NCBI GenBank assembly: GCA_963575745.1 | Contig: CAUYUJ010003069.1 | Coordinates: forward strand, 356,351 to 420,350 | Length of the DNA stretch: 64,000 nucleotides | Reading direction: 5' to 3' | DNA from: Prorocentrum cordatum | Lineage: Eukaryota; Sar; Dinophyceae; Prorocentrales; Prorocentraceae | Shown here: positions 51,256-61,889 of the stretch, in pieces | How positions within the stretch are numbered: the stretch's first letter is position 1 | Layout of the letters: every line of letters starts with the position of its first letter | Made by a program: the position numbers and the translations under genes | The notes under the pieces: model-generated | What the model saw: only the letters and a program-made list of their open reading frames with translations | The model's database searches: none | What the model was told of the DNA's origin: nothing

Positions 51256-52778
51256 CCTGCATTATAGAAAGCGCGCGCTGGCTGCGATCCCCCCCCACAT
51301 CAAGGTTGTTGGGGGGATCGCTGCCCAGGCCGCGCGCGCCACGGTTAGTCGCACTCCCGCCCCAGACCACCCAGAGTGAAGCCTTTTAGGGTTTAGGGTT
51401 TCTCCCCCCAACCCCCCTATCACGGGGGGCTGTCGAAGTGGTGCGCGCAGGCGATCGCCGACGCGGCCGTGGCATTGCGCATCCACTTGAGCATGCGCGC
51501 AGGGCGCGTGACGTAGGCGCGTCGGCTCGTCGCCCCGTCGAAGAGGCAGCCTTTGGCGATTTCGGCGTTGAGCTTCGCCGTTGGGCTGCCGCTGGCGCAG
51601 CATGTCCATGCGTTGCCGCCTTTGCCTTCGGCACTGGGTTGTGACACTGGGCTGTGAATGTTGGGATGCGCGCGCGCGGCCGCGGCCGTAGCAATGCGCG
51701 CCGATGCGAGCACGCGCGCAGGGTGCATGGCGCTGGCGCGTCAGGTCGCCTCGTCGATGAGGCAGCCGTTTGCACCTTCGGCGTGGAGCTTCGCCGGTGG
51801 GCTGCCGCTGGCGCAGCAGTTCCACGGGGGTCCGGCATTTGCCTTCGGCATTGGAAAGCAGCACTGCAAAGGCGCTGGCGCGGCAATCCCATGGTTTCCC
51901 GTGGGCCTGGAGCGAGTGGTTGCGCCGTCGGGCTCCTCGCTGACGGCGACGCGCACGGCAGTTGCATTCGCCCGCGGCTTTGGGTTTCGCCTTTGGGGTC
52001 GCCCCCCCGCTGAAGCGATTGCAATCATCGGCGCAGCCGCCTTCGGCGCGAGCTTCGGACGGCTGGAGGGGGGGCGCGAGGGGGTGGGTCTGGCACCCCC
52101 TCGCAACGATGCGCGCGCATGGCTGCGGCAGCACCTCCATGGCAGAGCCCGTGGAATGCCTTGGGGGGGGGGGGCCCTCTGGCAGCGCTGGGAGAGCGCC
52201 TGGAGCTTCCCCCAGGAGCCCTGGGACCGCCTGGAACCGCCTTGGCACGCTTGGGAGCGCGCGGGAGTGCATGGGAGCGCCGCGTGGCGCCTTGGAGCGC
52301 TTGTGGGTGCTTAAGAGCGCGCGGGCATGCTTGGGCGCCTGGGAGCGCTTAGGAGCGCTTTGGAGTTGTGGCAGCGCTGGGAACGCTGGGGAGCGCCTGC
52401 GAGCGCTTGGGAACGCGCAAGGAGCGTGCTGGGAGCGCTTGGGAGCGCCTGCGAGCGCCTGGGAGCGTGGGAGCGCCTGTGGAGCGCCGCATGCGGTAAT
52501 TTCATAGGTTTGGAGCACCCAGGGAGCGCCGCATGGTGTATTTTCATAGGTTTGGAGCCCCAGAGGAAGCATCGGCCCCCCAGGGAGCCACTAGCTAGGG
52601 CTGAGGGTTAGGGGTTCCTTTTCTTAGGAGAACACCACGGGGATGCACCGCGCGGCGTGCGAATTCCTCCTCAGCGGCTATCGCCGCTTCGTCGGTGCGG
52701 CGCACGCTGCATGGGCAGGCTCGCTGAGCGCTCGGCCAGACGCCACGGGCTACGGACGTTGCACCGCCCGTGGCTTGC
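51256..52778 (+). repeat. Subtelomeric unit B, copy 2
   Basis: In order: 'gcgcgctggctgcgatcc', a C7/G6 hairpin, 'gaccacccagagtgaagcc', a short TTTAGGG pair, and a core with two internal copies of a 216-bp segment ('gagcttcgccg.tgggctgcc' at 51,571 and 51,787). Then come the GCGAGGGGGTG hairpin (52,076-52,104), the 10-bp array (52,180-52,490), 'atttcataggtttggagc' boxes, 'aggagaacaccacggggatgc' and the end hairpins. A - frame of 436 codons spans it. Confidence 0.9.
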
Positions 52779-52864
52779 AGTTTAGGGTTTAGGGTTTAGG
52801 GTTTAGGGTTTAGGGTTTAGGGTTTAGGGTTTAGTGTTTAGGGTTTAGGGTTTAGGGTTTAGGG
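52779..52864 (+). repeat. TTTAGGG block 3
   Basis: Twelve repeats, one of them TTTAGTG, preceded by the same hairpin (52,742-52,774). Confidence 0.95.
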
Positions 52865-53001
52865 TCCACTAGCTCAACTCGAAGCCTTCTGGATGTATCC
52901 CACCCACCCATGACCCAATACATACAGAACTCAATTCATCGGCGACGCGGAGTCGATGCGCAATCATGCGATCAGGATGACGGCGACGCGCGCCGGCCCG
53001 C
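52865..53001. other. Unique start of the 53-kb spacer
   Basis: About 135 bp of mixed sequence directly after TTTAGGG block 3, before the 107-bp repeats. Nothing is recognised. Confidence 0.4.
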
Positions 53002-53325
53002 GCCAGGACGTAGGCGAAAACCGATTCCCTGGAGCCCGTTTGGGTATTGGTTCGCCCTCTTGCGCCCCGTCCATTTTTGGGGACGGAAGCTCGGGCTCCG
53101 TGTGCAGCGCCAGGACGTAAGCGAGAACCGATTCCCTGGAGCTCGTTTGAATACTATTTCGCCCTGTTGCACCCCGTCCATTTTTGGGGACGGAAATTCG
53201 GGCTCCGAGTGCAGCGCCAGGACGTAAGCGAGAACCGACGCCCTGGGGCATGTTTGAAATTGTTTCGCCCTCTTGCGCCTCCGCGCCTCGATTTTTAGGA
53301 ACGGAGATTCGGGATCCGCGGGAGA
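53002..53325 (+). repeat. ~107-bp tandem repeat, three copies
   Basis: GCCAGGACGTA begins at 53,002, 53,108 and 53,216. Each unit includes 'cgagaaccgattccctggag', 'gccctcttgcgccccgtcca' and 'tttttggggacggaa.ttcgg'. Confidence 0.85.
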
Positions 53326-53389
53326 AGCAGAATCCGTGCGAGGGCGCCCATGGGATGGGAGTTTAGGAATGGGCCGCCATGCGAGAGGG

Positions 53390-53815
53390 GCACGATCCGT
53401 GTGCCTGCACGCATGGAGTGCGGGCTTAGGAATTAGCCGCCATGCGGGAGGGGCACGATCCGTGTGCCTGCACGCATGCGATGGGGGTTTAGGAATTAGC
53501 CGCAATGCGGGAGGGGCATTATCTGTGTGCCTGCACGCATGCGATGGGGGTTTAGGAATTAGCCGCCTTGCGGGAGGGGCACGATCCGTGTGCCTGCACG
53601 CATGGAATGCGGGTTTAGGAATTAGCCGCCATGCGGGAGGAGCACGATCCGTGTGCCTGCACGCATGCGATGGGGGTTTAGGAATTAGCCGCCATGCGGG
53701 AAGGGCACGATCTGTGTGCCTGCACGCATGCGATGGGGGTTTAGGAATTAGCCGCCAGGCGGGAGGGGCACGATCCGTGTGCCTGCACGCATGGAATGAG
53801 GGTTTAGGAATTAGG
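53390..53815 (+). repeat. 63-bp tandem repeat, seven to eight copies
   Basis: CCTGCACGCATG starts at 53,404, 53,467, 53,530, 53,593, 53,656, 53,719 and 53,782, an exact 63-bp spacing with no indels. Each unit has 'gggtttaggaattagccgcc' and 'gggaggggcacgatccgtg'. Because 63 is 21 codons, a frame on + (53,273-53,845, 190 codons) gives a 21-residue repeat (GLGISRHAGGARSVCLHAC). The unit itself contains a TTTAGG word. Confidence 0.9.
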
Positions 53816-53929
53816 GCGCTTCAAGGGCCGCTCAAGGGGTTTTAGGGTTTAAATATTTATAGGTTCTTAGTTCTTAGGGTTTACACAACGTATTAGCGTC
53901 TGCGGACCTCGTAGCGGGGCCAATTGGTG

Positions 53930-54370
53930 TGCGCTATCGCCGAGAGCGCTTCCGTGCGTGCCCGCTCGAAGATCGCGCCCCGTCCCGCGCGGCGGCTGTC
54001 TCCCAGACGCCCCAGCAGCGCCCGTTGCGCGCCTTTCGCGCGTGCCCGCTCGCAGGCGCTGCGCCTGCTGCGGAGCGCGCTGCGCGCGCTCCTGGAAGCG
54101 CCGGGGAGCACCTGGGAGCGCCTGGCGCGCCTGGGAGCGTGCCGGGAGCGTGCCGGGACGGTGCCGGGAGCGCCTGGGAGCGCCCGGGAGCGCGCCGGGA
54201 GCGCCTGGGAGCGCCTGGGAGCGCTTGGGGAACGCTTGGGAGCGTACCGGAAGCGTTTAGCGCCTGGGAGCCCCTGCCTGGGAGCGCTTCGGGGCACCTG
54301 GGAGCTTCGAGACCGCCTGGGGGCGCCTGGGAGCGTGCCGGGAGCGCCTGCGAGCGCCTGGGAACGTGCC
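53930..54370 (+). repeat. GC-rich segment with 10-bp GGGAGCGCCT array
   Basis: The left half has 'gcgcgtgcccgctcg' words twice. From about 54,100 the decamers CTGGGAGCGC/GTGCCGGGAGCG take over. It resembles the array of unit B without the unit B core. Confidence 0.75.
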
Positions 54371-54561
54371 GGCGTGCCGTTCCGGAGCCGCTTCCGCTCG
54401 CGCCGGCTCGCTCGGAGCGTCGGATATGCTTCGGCGCGCCCATCAGGCGCTCGCGCAAGCTTGCGCCGGGCTCGCCTACATCGTTCGGCATGGTATCGTT
54501 TCATTGTCTTTCGCAATGGCACCATTCGAGCTTGCTCAATACGTGGTGTTTTTCGTCTTGA

Positions 54562-54628
54562 GGGTTTAGGGTTTAGGGTTTAGGGTCCAGGGTTTAGGGT
54601 TTAGGGTTTAGGGTTTAGGGTTTAGGGC
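54562..54628 (+). repeat. TTTAGGG block 4
   Basis: Nine repeats, one altered to GTCCAGGG. This block lacks the upstream GCCACGGGC hairpin, because the unit before it is not of type B. Confidence 0.95.
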
Positions 54629-55878
54629 TAGCGCGCGCTGGCTGCGATCCCCCCCCCATCAAGGTTGTTGGGGGGGATCGCTGCCCAGGCCGCGCGCGCC
54701 ACGGTTAGTCGCATTCCCGCCCCAGACCACCCAGAGTGAAGCCCTTTAAGGTTTAGGGTTTCTCCCCCCAACCCCCCTATCACGGGGGGCTGTCGAAGCG
54801 GTGCGCGCAGGCGATCGCCGACGCGGCCGTGGCATTGCGCATCCACTTGAGCATGCGCGCAGGGCGCGTGACGTAGGCGCGTCGGCTCGTCGCCCCGTCG
54901 AAGAGGCAGCCTTTGGCGATTTCGGCGTTGAGCTTCGCCGTTGGGCTGCCGCTGGCGCAGCATGTCCATGCGTTGCCGCCTGTGCCTTCGGCACTGGGTT
55001 GTGACACTGGGCTGTGAATGTTGGGATGCGCGCGTGCGGCCGCGGCCGTAGCAATGCGCGCCGATGCGAGCACGCGCGCAGGGTGCATGGCGCTGGCGCG
55101 TCAGGTCGCCTCGTCGATGAGGCAGCCGTTTGCACCTTCGGCGTGGAGCTTCGCCGGAGGGCTGCCGCTGGCGCAGCAGTTCCACAGGGGTCTGGCATTT
55201 GCCTTCGGCATTGGAAAGCAGCACTGCGAAGGCGCTGGCGCGGCAATCCCATGGTTTCCCGTGGGCCTGGAGCGAGTGGTTGCGCCGTCGGGCTCCTCGC
55301 TGACGGCGACGCGCAAGCCAGTTGCATTCGCCCGCGGCTTTGGGTTTCGCCTTTGGGGTCGCCCCTCCGCTGAAGCGATTGCAATCATCGACGCAGCCGC
55401 CTTCGGTGCGAGCTTCGGACGGCTGGAGGGGGAGCGCGAGGGGGTGGGTCTGGCACCCCCTCGCCACGATGCGCGCGCATGGCTGCGGCAGCACCTCCAT
55501 GGCAGAGCCAGTGGAATGCCTTGGGGGGGCCCTCTGGCAGCGCTGGGAGAGCGCCTGGAGCTTCCCCCAAGAGCCCTGGGACCGCCTGGAACCGCCTGGG
55601 CACGCTTGGGAGCGCTTGGGAGCGCGCGGGAGCGCATGGGAGCGCCGCGTGGCACCTTGGAGCGCATGTGGGTGCTTCAGAGCGCGTGGGAATGCTTGGG
55701 CGCCTGGGAGCACCTGGGAGCGCCAGGGAGCGCTTAGGAGCGCTTCGGAGTTGTGGTAGCGATGGGAACGCTGGGGAGCGCCTGCGCGCGCCTGGGAGCG
55801 CGCCAGGAGCGTGCCGGGAGCGCTTGGGAGCGCCTGCGAGCGCCTGGGAGCGCTTGGGGGCGTGCCGGGAGCGCTTGG

Positions 55879-55912
<34 letters not shown>

Positions 55913-56458
55913 TCCTGGGAGCGTGCCGAGAGCGCTTGAGAGCATGCCGGGAGCGCCTGAAGCGCCATGGAGCGCTTGGGGGCGTGCCGGGAGCGCCTTG
56001 GAAAGCTTGGAAGCGGTTGGGAGCGCTTGGGAGCGCTTGGGAGCGCCTGGGAGCGCCTGGGAGCGCCCGGGAGCGCTTGGGAACGCCTGGGAGCGCCTGG
56101 GAGCGTGCTCGGAGCGTTGGGAGAGTCCTTGGGAGCGCCTGGAACGTTTGGAAGCGCTTGGAGCGCCGCACGCGGTAATTTCATAGGTTTGGAGCACCCA
56201 GGGAGCGCCGCATGGTGTATTTTCATAGGTTTGGAGCCCCAGAGGAAGCATCGGCTTACCAGGGAGCCGCTTGCTAGGGCCGAGGGTTAGGGGTTCCTTT
56301 TCTTAGGAGAACACCACGGGGATGCACCGCGCGGCGTGCGAATTCCTCCTCAGCGGCTATCGCCGCTTCGTCGGTGCGGCGCACGCTGCATGGGCAGGCT
56401 CGCTGAGCGCTCGGCCAGGCGCCACGGGCAACGGACGTTGCACCGCCCGTGGCTTGCA
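54629..56458 (+). repeat. Subtelomeric unit B, copy 3
   Basis: Same order as copy 2 and highly similar through the core. The GCGAGGGGGTG hairpin is at 55,436. The decamer array is longer (about 55,535-56,165). A - frame of 532 codons spans it, homologous to the 436-codon frame of copy 2. Confidence 0.9.
55535..56165 (+). repeat. 10-bp array (unit B copy 3)
   Basis: About 60 CTTGGGAGCG/CCTGGGAGCG decamers with GTGCCGGGAGCG variants. Confidence 0.9.
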
Positions 56459-56529
56459 GTTTAGGGTTTAGGGTTTAGGGTTTAGGGATTAGGGTTTAGG
56501 GATTAGGGATTAGGGTTTAGGGTTTAGGG
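56459..56529 (+). repeat. TTTAGGG block 5
   Basis: Ten repeats, including three GATTAGG variants, preceded by the hairpin at 56,421-56,453. Confidence 0.95.
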
Positions 56530-58030
56530 CCTGCATTGGCGCAAGCGCGCGCTGGCTGCGATCCCCCCCCCATCAAGGTTGTTGGGGGGGATCGCTGCCC
56601 AAGCCGCGCGCGCCGCGGTTAGTCGCACTCCCGCCCCAGACCACCCAGAGTGAAGCCCTTTAGGGTTTAGGGTTTCTCCCCCCAACCCCCCTATCACGGG
56701 GGGCTGTCGCAGTGGCGCGCGCAGGCGATCGCCGACGCGGCCGTGGCACTGCGCATCCATTTAAGCATGCGCGCGGGGCGCGTGACGTAGGCGCGTCGGC
56801 GCGTCGCCCCGTCGAAGAGGCAGCCTTTTGGCGATTTCGGCGTTGAGCTTCGCCGTTGGGCTGCCGCTGGCGCAGCATGCCCATGCGTTGTCGCTTTTGC
56901 TGTCGGCACTGGGTTGTGACACTGGGCTGCGAATGCTGGGATGCGCGCGTGCGGCCGCGGCCGTAGCAATGCGCGCCGATGCGAGCACGCGCGCAGGGTG
57001 CATGGCGCTGGCGCGTCAGGTTGCCTCGTCGATGAGGCAGCCGTTTGCACCTTCAACGTGGAGCTTCGCCGGTGGGCTGCCGCTGGCGCAGCAGTTCCAT
57101 AGGGGTCCGGCATTTCCTTTCGGCATTGGAAAGCAGCACTGCGAAGGCGCTGACGCGGCAATCCCATGGTTTCCCGCGGGCGTCGAGCGAGTGGATGCGC
57201 CCTCGGGCTCCTCGCTGACGGCGACGCGCACGGCAGTTGCATTCGCCCGCGGCTTTGGGTTTCGCCTTTGGGGTCGCCCCCCCGCTGAAGCGATTGCAAT
57301 CATCGACGCAGCCGCCTTCGGCGCGAGCTTCGGACGGCTGGAGGGGGAGCGCGAGGGGGTGGGTCTGGCACCCCCTCGCTACGATGCGCGCGCATGGCTG
57401 CGGCAGCACCTCCATGGCAGAGCCCGTGGAATGCCTTGGGAAGGCCATCTGGCAGCGCTGGGAGAGCACCTGGAGCTTCCCCCATGAGCCCCGGGACTAC
57501 CTCGAACCGCCTGGGCACGCTTGGGGGCGCGCGGGAGCGCATGGGAGCGCCGCGTGGCGCCTTGGAGCGCTTGTGGGTGCTGAAAAGCGCGTGGGAATGC
57601 TTGGGCGCCTGGGAGCACTTGGGAGTGCAGGGGAGCGCTTAGGAGCGCTTCGGAGTTGTGGCAGCGCTGGGAATGCTGGGGAGCGCCTGCGAGCGCCTGG
57701 GAGCGCGCCAGGAGCGTGCCGGGAGCGCTTGGGAGCGCCTGCGAGCGCCTGGGAGCGCCCGGGGGCGTGCCGGGAGCTCTTGGGAGCGTCAGGGAGCGCA
57801 GCCAGCGCGCGCCTGGGAACGCGCCTGGGTGCGTGCCGGGAGCGCCCAGGAGCGCTTGGGAGCGCTTGGGAGCGCTCGGAGCGCCTGGGAGCGCTTGGGA
57901 GCGCGTGGGAGCGTGCCGAGAGCGCCTGGGAGTGTGCTGGGAGCGCCTGAAGCGCCGTGGAGCGCTTGGGAGCGTGCCGGGAGCGCTTGGGAAAGCTTGG
58001 AAGCGCCTGGGAGCGCTTGGGAGCGCTTGG

Positions 58031-58095
<65 letters not shown>

Positions 58096-58448
58096 TGCCG
58101 GAAGCGCTTGGAGAGTCCTTGGGAGCGCGCGGAGCGTTTGGAAGCGCTTGGAGCGCCGCATGCTGTAATTTCATACGTTTGGAGCACCCAGGGGGCACCG
58201 CATGCTGTATTTTCATAGGTTTGGAGCCCCAGGGGATGTAGCGGACCGCAGCGAACCCGCTTGCTAGGGCTGAGGGTTAGGGGTTCCTTTTCTTAGGAGA
58301 ACACCACGGGGATGCACCGCGCGGCGTGCGAATTCCTCCTCAGCGGCTATCGCCGCTTCGTCGGTGCGGCGAACGCCGTATGGGCAGGCTCGCTGAGCGC
58401 TCGGCCAGGCGCCACGGGCTTCTGACGATGCACCGCCCGTGGCTTGCA
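56530..58448 (+). repeat. Subtelomeric unit B, copy 4
   Basis: Full unit with the GCGAGGGGGTG hairpin at 57,351 and the decamer array at about 57,460-58,155. The long - frame of copies 2 and 3 is interrupted here (stop near 57,053 and phase changes near 56,825), which argues against coding. Confidence 0.9.
57460..58155 (+). repeat. 10-bp array (unit B copy 4)
   Basis: About 68 decamers CTTGGGAGCG/CCTGGGAGCG, with a nearly perfect run at 58,005-58,095. Confidence 0.9.
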
Positions 58449-58472
58449 GTTTAGGGTTTAGGGTTTAGGGTT
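58449..58472 (+). repeat. TTTAGGG block 6 (short)
   Basis: Three repeats, preceded by the same hairpin (58,411-58,443) and followed by a different unit with C7/G7 hairpins (58,490-58,520). Confidence 0.9.
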
Positions 58473-58776
58473 TCTGCGCAGAACCATCCTATCCCCCCCT
58501 CCTCAGGAGGTAGGGGGGGATGGATGGATGCGTTCTGTCCCACCCCATCCACCCAGAGTCATTGCTTTTAGGGTTTAGGGATCTACCCCCCACGCTCCCC
58601 CCTATCAAGGGGGGAAGGAGTGCTGGCGTCAGCCTGAGTGAGTGATGTGCGTCCCAGAAACACGCGTGAACCGTGACAAGCAGGTCGGGTCGGGTCGAGC
58701 GCACTCGAGGGTTCGCCCGACTTCAACGTGCTTTGCATAGCATTGTGGTGGTTTACATAGCGGAAATAAAGATCCC
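58473..58776. repeat. Variant subtelomeric unit start (C/G hairpins)
   Basis: 'ccccccctcctcaggaggtagggggggat' is a hairpin, and 'ccccctatcaagggggg' near 58,595 is another. TTTAGGG words lie at 58,567-58,580. It resembles the beginning of unit B but with a different sequence. Confidence 0.6.
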
Positions 58777-59490
58777 CATAGCAGGCTCGATGAAGGGGCG
58801 CGCCTGGGAGCACGCATGATCAGTTTATAATATTTCTTGCATAGGATTGTGATGGTTTACGTAGCGGTACGTAAAGATCACCATAGCAGGCTCGATCCAG
58901 GGGCGCGCCTGGGAGCACGCATGATCAATTTATAATTTTTTTGGCATAGGATTGTGGAGGGGGCCGTGAAGATCCGCATAGCAGGCTCGATCCAGGGGCG
59001 CAGTATGTTTTGCATAGGATTGTTTGCATAGCGGGACGTAAAGATCCCCATAGCAGGCTCGATCCAGGGGCGCGCCTGGGAGCACGCATGATCATTTTAT
59101 AGTATTTTTTGCATAGGATTGTGGAGGGGGCCGTGAAGATCCGCATAGCAGGCTCGATCCAGGAGCGCGCGTGGAAACACGCGTGATCAGTTTATATTAT
59201 GTTTTGCATAGGATTGTTTGCATAGCGGGACGTAAAGATCCCCATAGCAGGCTCGATCCAGGGGCGCGCCTAGGAGCACGCGTGATCAGTTTATAGTATG
59301 TTTTGCATAGGATTGCGGAGGGGGCCGCGAAGATCCGCATAGCAGGCTCGATCCAGGGGCGCGCGCGGAAACACGCGTGGTCAGTTTAGTTTATGTTTTG
59401 CATAGGTTTGACATAGCAAACGTAAAGATCACCATAGCAGGCTCGATCCAGGGGCGCGGGGGCCGTGAAGATCCGCATAGCAGGCTCGAT
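58777..59490 (+). repeat. ~95-bp tandem repeat, nine diverged copies
   Basis: CATAGCAGGCTCGATCCAGG recurs at 58,777, 58,882, 58,977, 59,049, 59,144, 59,243, 59,338, 59,433 and 59,476. Between the copies are 'ggagcacgcatgatcagttt', 'tttgcataggattgtgg' and 'cgtaaagatcc' words. No coding potential. Confidence 0.85.
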
Positions 59491-59504
59491 CCAGAAACGC
59501 GCTT

Positions 59505-60058
59505 GGGGAGAGCGCTGGGGGAGAGCTCTGGGGGAGAGCTCCGGGGGAGAGCTCTGGGGGAGAGCTCTGGGGGAGAGCTCCGGGGGAGAGCTGGGGGAGA
59601 GCTCTGGGGGAGAGCTCTGGGGGAGAGCTCTGGGGGAGAGCTCTGGGGGAGAGCTCTGGGGGAGAGCTCTGGGGGAGAGCTCTGGGGGGAAGAGGGGAGC
59701 TCTGGGGGAGAGCTCTGGGGGGGAGCTCTGGGGAGAGCTCTGGGGGAGAGCTCTGGGGGAGAGCTCTGGGGGAGAGCTCTGGGGGAGAGCTCTCTGGGGG
59801 AGAGCTCTGGGGGGGAGCTCTGGGGGGGAGCTCTGGGGGAGAGCTCTGGGAGAGAGCTCTGGGGGAAAGCTCTGGGGGAAAGCTCCGGGGGAGAGCTCTG
59901 GGGATAGCTCCGGGGAGAGCTCTGGGGGAGAGCTCTGGGGGAGAGCTCTGGGGGAGAGCTCTGGGGGGGGGCTCTGGGGGGGGGCTCTGGGGGAGAGCTC
60001 TGGGGGAGAGCTCTGGGGGGAGAGCTCTGGGGGAGAGCTCCGGGGGAGAGCTCCGGGG
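59505..60058 (+). repeat. 13-bp minisatellite GGGGGAGAGCTCT, about 40 copies
   Basis: GGGGGAGAGCTCT with minor variants (C for the last T, an extra or missing G, one GGAAGAGGG interruption near 59,690). Each unit contains GAGCTC. Long frames on both strands (Gly-Glu-Ser-Ser on +, Pro-Arg-Ala-Leu on -) are repeat products. Confidence 0.95.
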
Positions 60059-60562
60059 AAGGCCGAGCGGTATCTCTGCGAGCATCCGGCCCCGGGTTAG
60101 GGGTTATCATTGTGCAAGCGAAGCACCGCCTCGGGCCGGCAGGCCTATGTGGTCGCGGTGAGCTCGACTTGCAGCTCGCTCTCACTAGCAGATCCTTACA
60201 GGCGTGGCGGTGCGCGCCCCCAGGTCAGCGCCTGCAGTTCCCGGAGAGCTCGCTGAGAGCTAAAGGGTTTAAGATTAGAAGCCGGACGGTGGTGGTGCCC
60301 GCCAGCAGCCCATCTCCGCCGCTCCACGATCCCCGCAGCAGGTCGTTCGACCCGGCAGCGGGTCCGGGAGAGCTTCCGGCGAGCGTCTAGGCGTGCCTGC
60401 ACGCGTGCAGGCACGCGTGGAAGCGTTCCTGGCAGCGCTTCGGAAGCGCTGCCGGGGAGCCCCCCAGAGCCCCGGAAGAGCTTCACGCGCGCTTCCGTGG
60501 GCTTGCCAGAAAGGTTTTCCGGTGTGTGTTCTCTTTGCTCTCCGGGTTTTGGACGCTACCAA
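60059..60562. other. Spacer before TTTAGGG block 7; no gene recognised
   Basis: GC-rich sequence with a 'gcgtgcctgcacgcgtgcaggcacgcg' palindrome (60,390-60,416). Frames on both strands lack motifs. Confidence 0.4.
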
Positions 60563-60583
60563 TTTAGGGTTTAGGGTTTAGGG
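60563..60583 (+). repeat. TTTAGGG block 7 (short)
   Basis: Three repeats immediately before a unit B start. Confidence 0.9.
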
Positions 60584-60627
60584 CCTGCATAAGAGAAAGC
60601 GCGCGCTGGCTGCGATCCCCCCACATA

Positions 60628-60977
60628 CCTCGTAGAGCTCTTCGGCATCGATGAGCTAGAGGAATTCCGGCGCGGGGTGGAGCTAGTTGGCCAACCCGGC
60701 CCGGGCGGACAATGTGGTAACCTGGGGTCGGTTTTTGGAAGATAGCGAGAGATTTTGAGATTCGTTTTGCAAATTCGAATTTTTATTCCATGCAGTGAAT
60801 GATGGCGCTTTCGATGGTTCAATTCTCAGGGCTCTAGCTACATTATATCGATCAAAAGACTGTGGGGAACCACCATTGTGTACGACCAAAGATGTCTTTT
60901 TCTTTGAAGCTAGTATGCAGAAGCTTTTTTCTGCTGTTATCTCGGAACCGACCTGGGCTATGCAGAGCTCTACGAGG
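60628..60977. mobile_element. TIR insertion in the loop of a subtelomeric hairpin (~350 bp)
   Basis: Ends are CCTCGTAGAGCTC (60,628-60,640) and GAGCTCTACGAGG (60,965-60,977), a perfect 13-bp inverted pair. The interior has lower GC than the surroundings. A frame of 102 codons on + (60,795-61,103) runs out into flanking unit B sequence, and its first part (MNDGAFDGSIL, LYRSKDCGEPPLC) matches no family I know. From 60,978 to 61,021 is a further stretch with a CCGGCGGTAA...TTACCGCCGG hairpin before unit B resumes. Confidence 0.6.
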
Positions 60978-61889
60978 GTCCCGGCGGTAACCTGGTTGAC
61001 GGTTTACCGCCGGTTCCCAGTCAAGGTTGTTGGGGGGGGGATCGCTGCCCAGGCCGCGCGCGCCACGGTTAGTCGCACTCCCGCCCCAGACCACCCAGAG
61101 TGAAGCCTTTTAGGGTTTTGGGTTTCTCCCCCAACCCCCTATCACGGGGGGCTGTCGAAGTGGCGCGCGCAGGCGATCGCCGACGCGGTAGTGGCCTTGC
61201 GCATCCACTTGAGCATGCGAGCAGGGCGCGTGACGAGGCGCGTCGGCTCGTCGCCCCGTCGAAGAGGCAGCCTTTGGCGATTTTGGCGTTGAGCTTCGCC
61301 GTTGGGCTGCCGCTGGCGCAGCATGTCCATGCGTTGCAGCCTTTGCCTTCGGCGCTGGGTTGCGACACTGGCCTGTGAATGCTGGGATGCGCGCGCGCGG
61401 CCGCGGCTGTAGCAATGCGCGCCGACGCGAGCACGCGCGCAGGGTGCATGGGCTGGCACGTCAGGTCGCCTCGTCGATGAGGCAGCCGTTTGCACCTTCG
61501 GCGCGGAGCTTCGCCGGTGGGCTGCCGCTGGCGCAGCAGTTGCCTTCGGCATTGGAAAGTAGCACTGCGAAGGCGCTGGTGCGGCAATCCCATGGTTTCC
61601 CGTGGGCCTGGAGCGAGTGGCTGCGCCGTCGGGCTCCTCGCTGACGGCGACGCGCACGGCAGTTACATTCGCCCGCGGCTTTGGGTTTCGCTTTTGGGGT
61701 CGCCCCCCCGCTGAAGCGATTGCAATCATCGACGCAGCCGCCTTCGGCGCGAGCTTCGAACGGCTGGAGGGGGAGCGCGAGGGGGTGGGTCTGGCACCCC
61801 CTCGCTACGATGCGCGCGCATGGCTGCGGCAGCACCTCCATGGCAGAGCCCGTGGAATGCCTTGGGAAGCCCTCTGGCAGCGCTGGGAG

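Noticed and set aside
60795-61103. 102-codon frame as a new gene in the TIR insertion
   Set aside because: It runs out of the insertion into unit B sequence, and only its first ~60 codons are element-specific. No motif. Kept as a note within the insertion feature.
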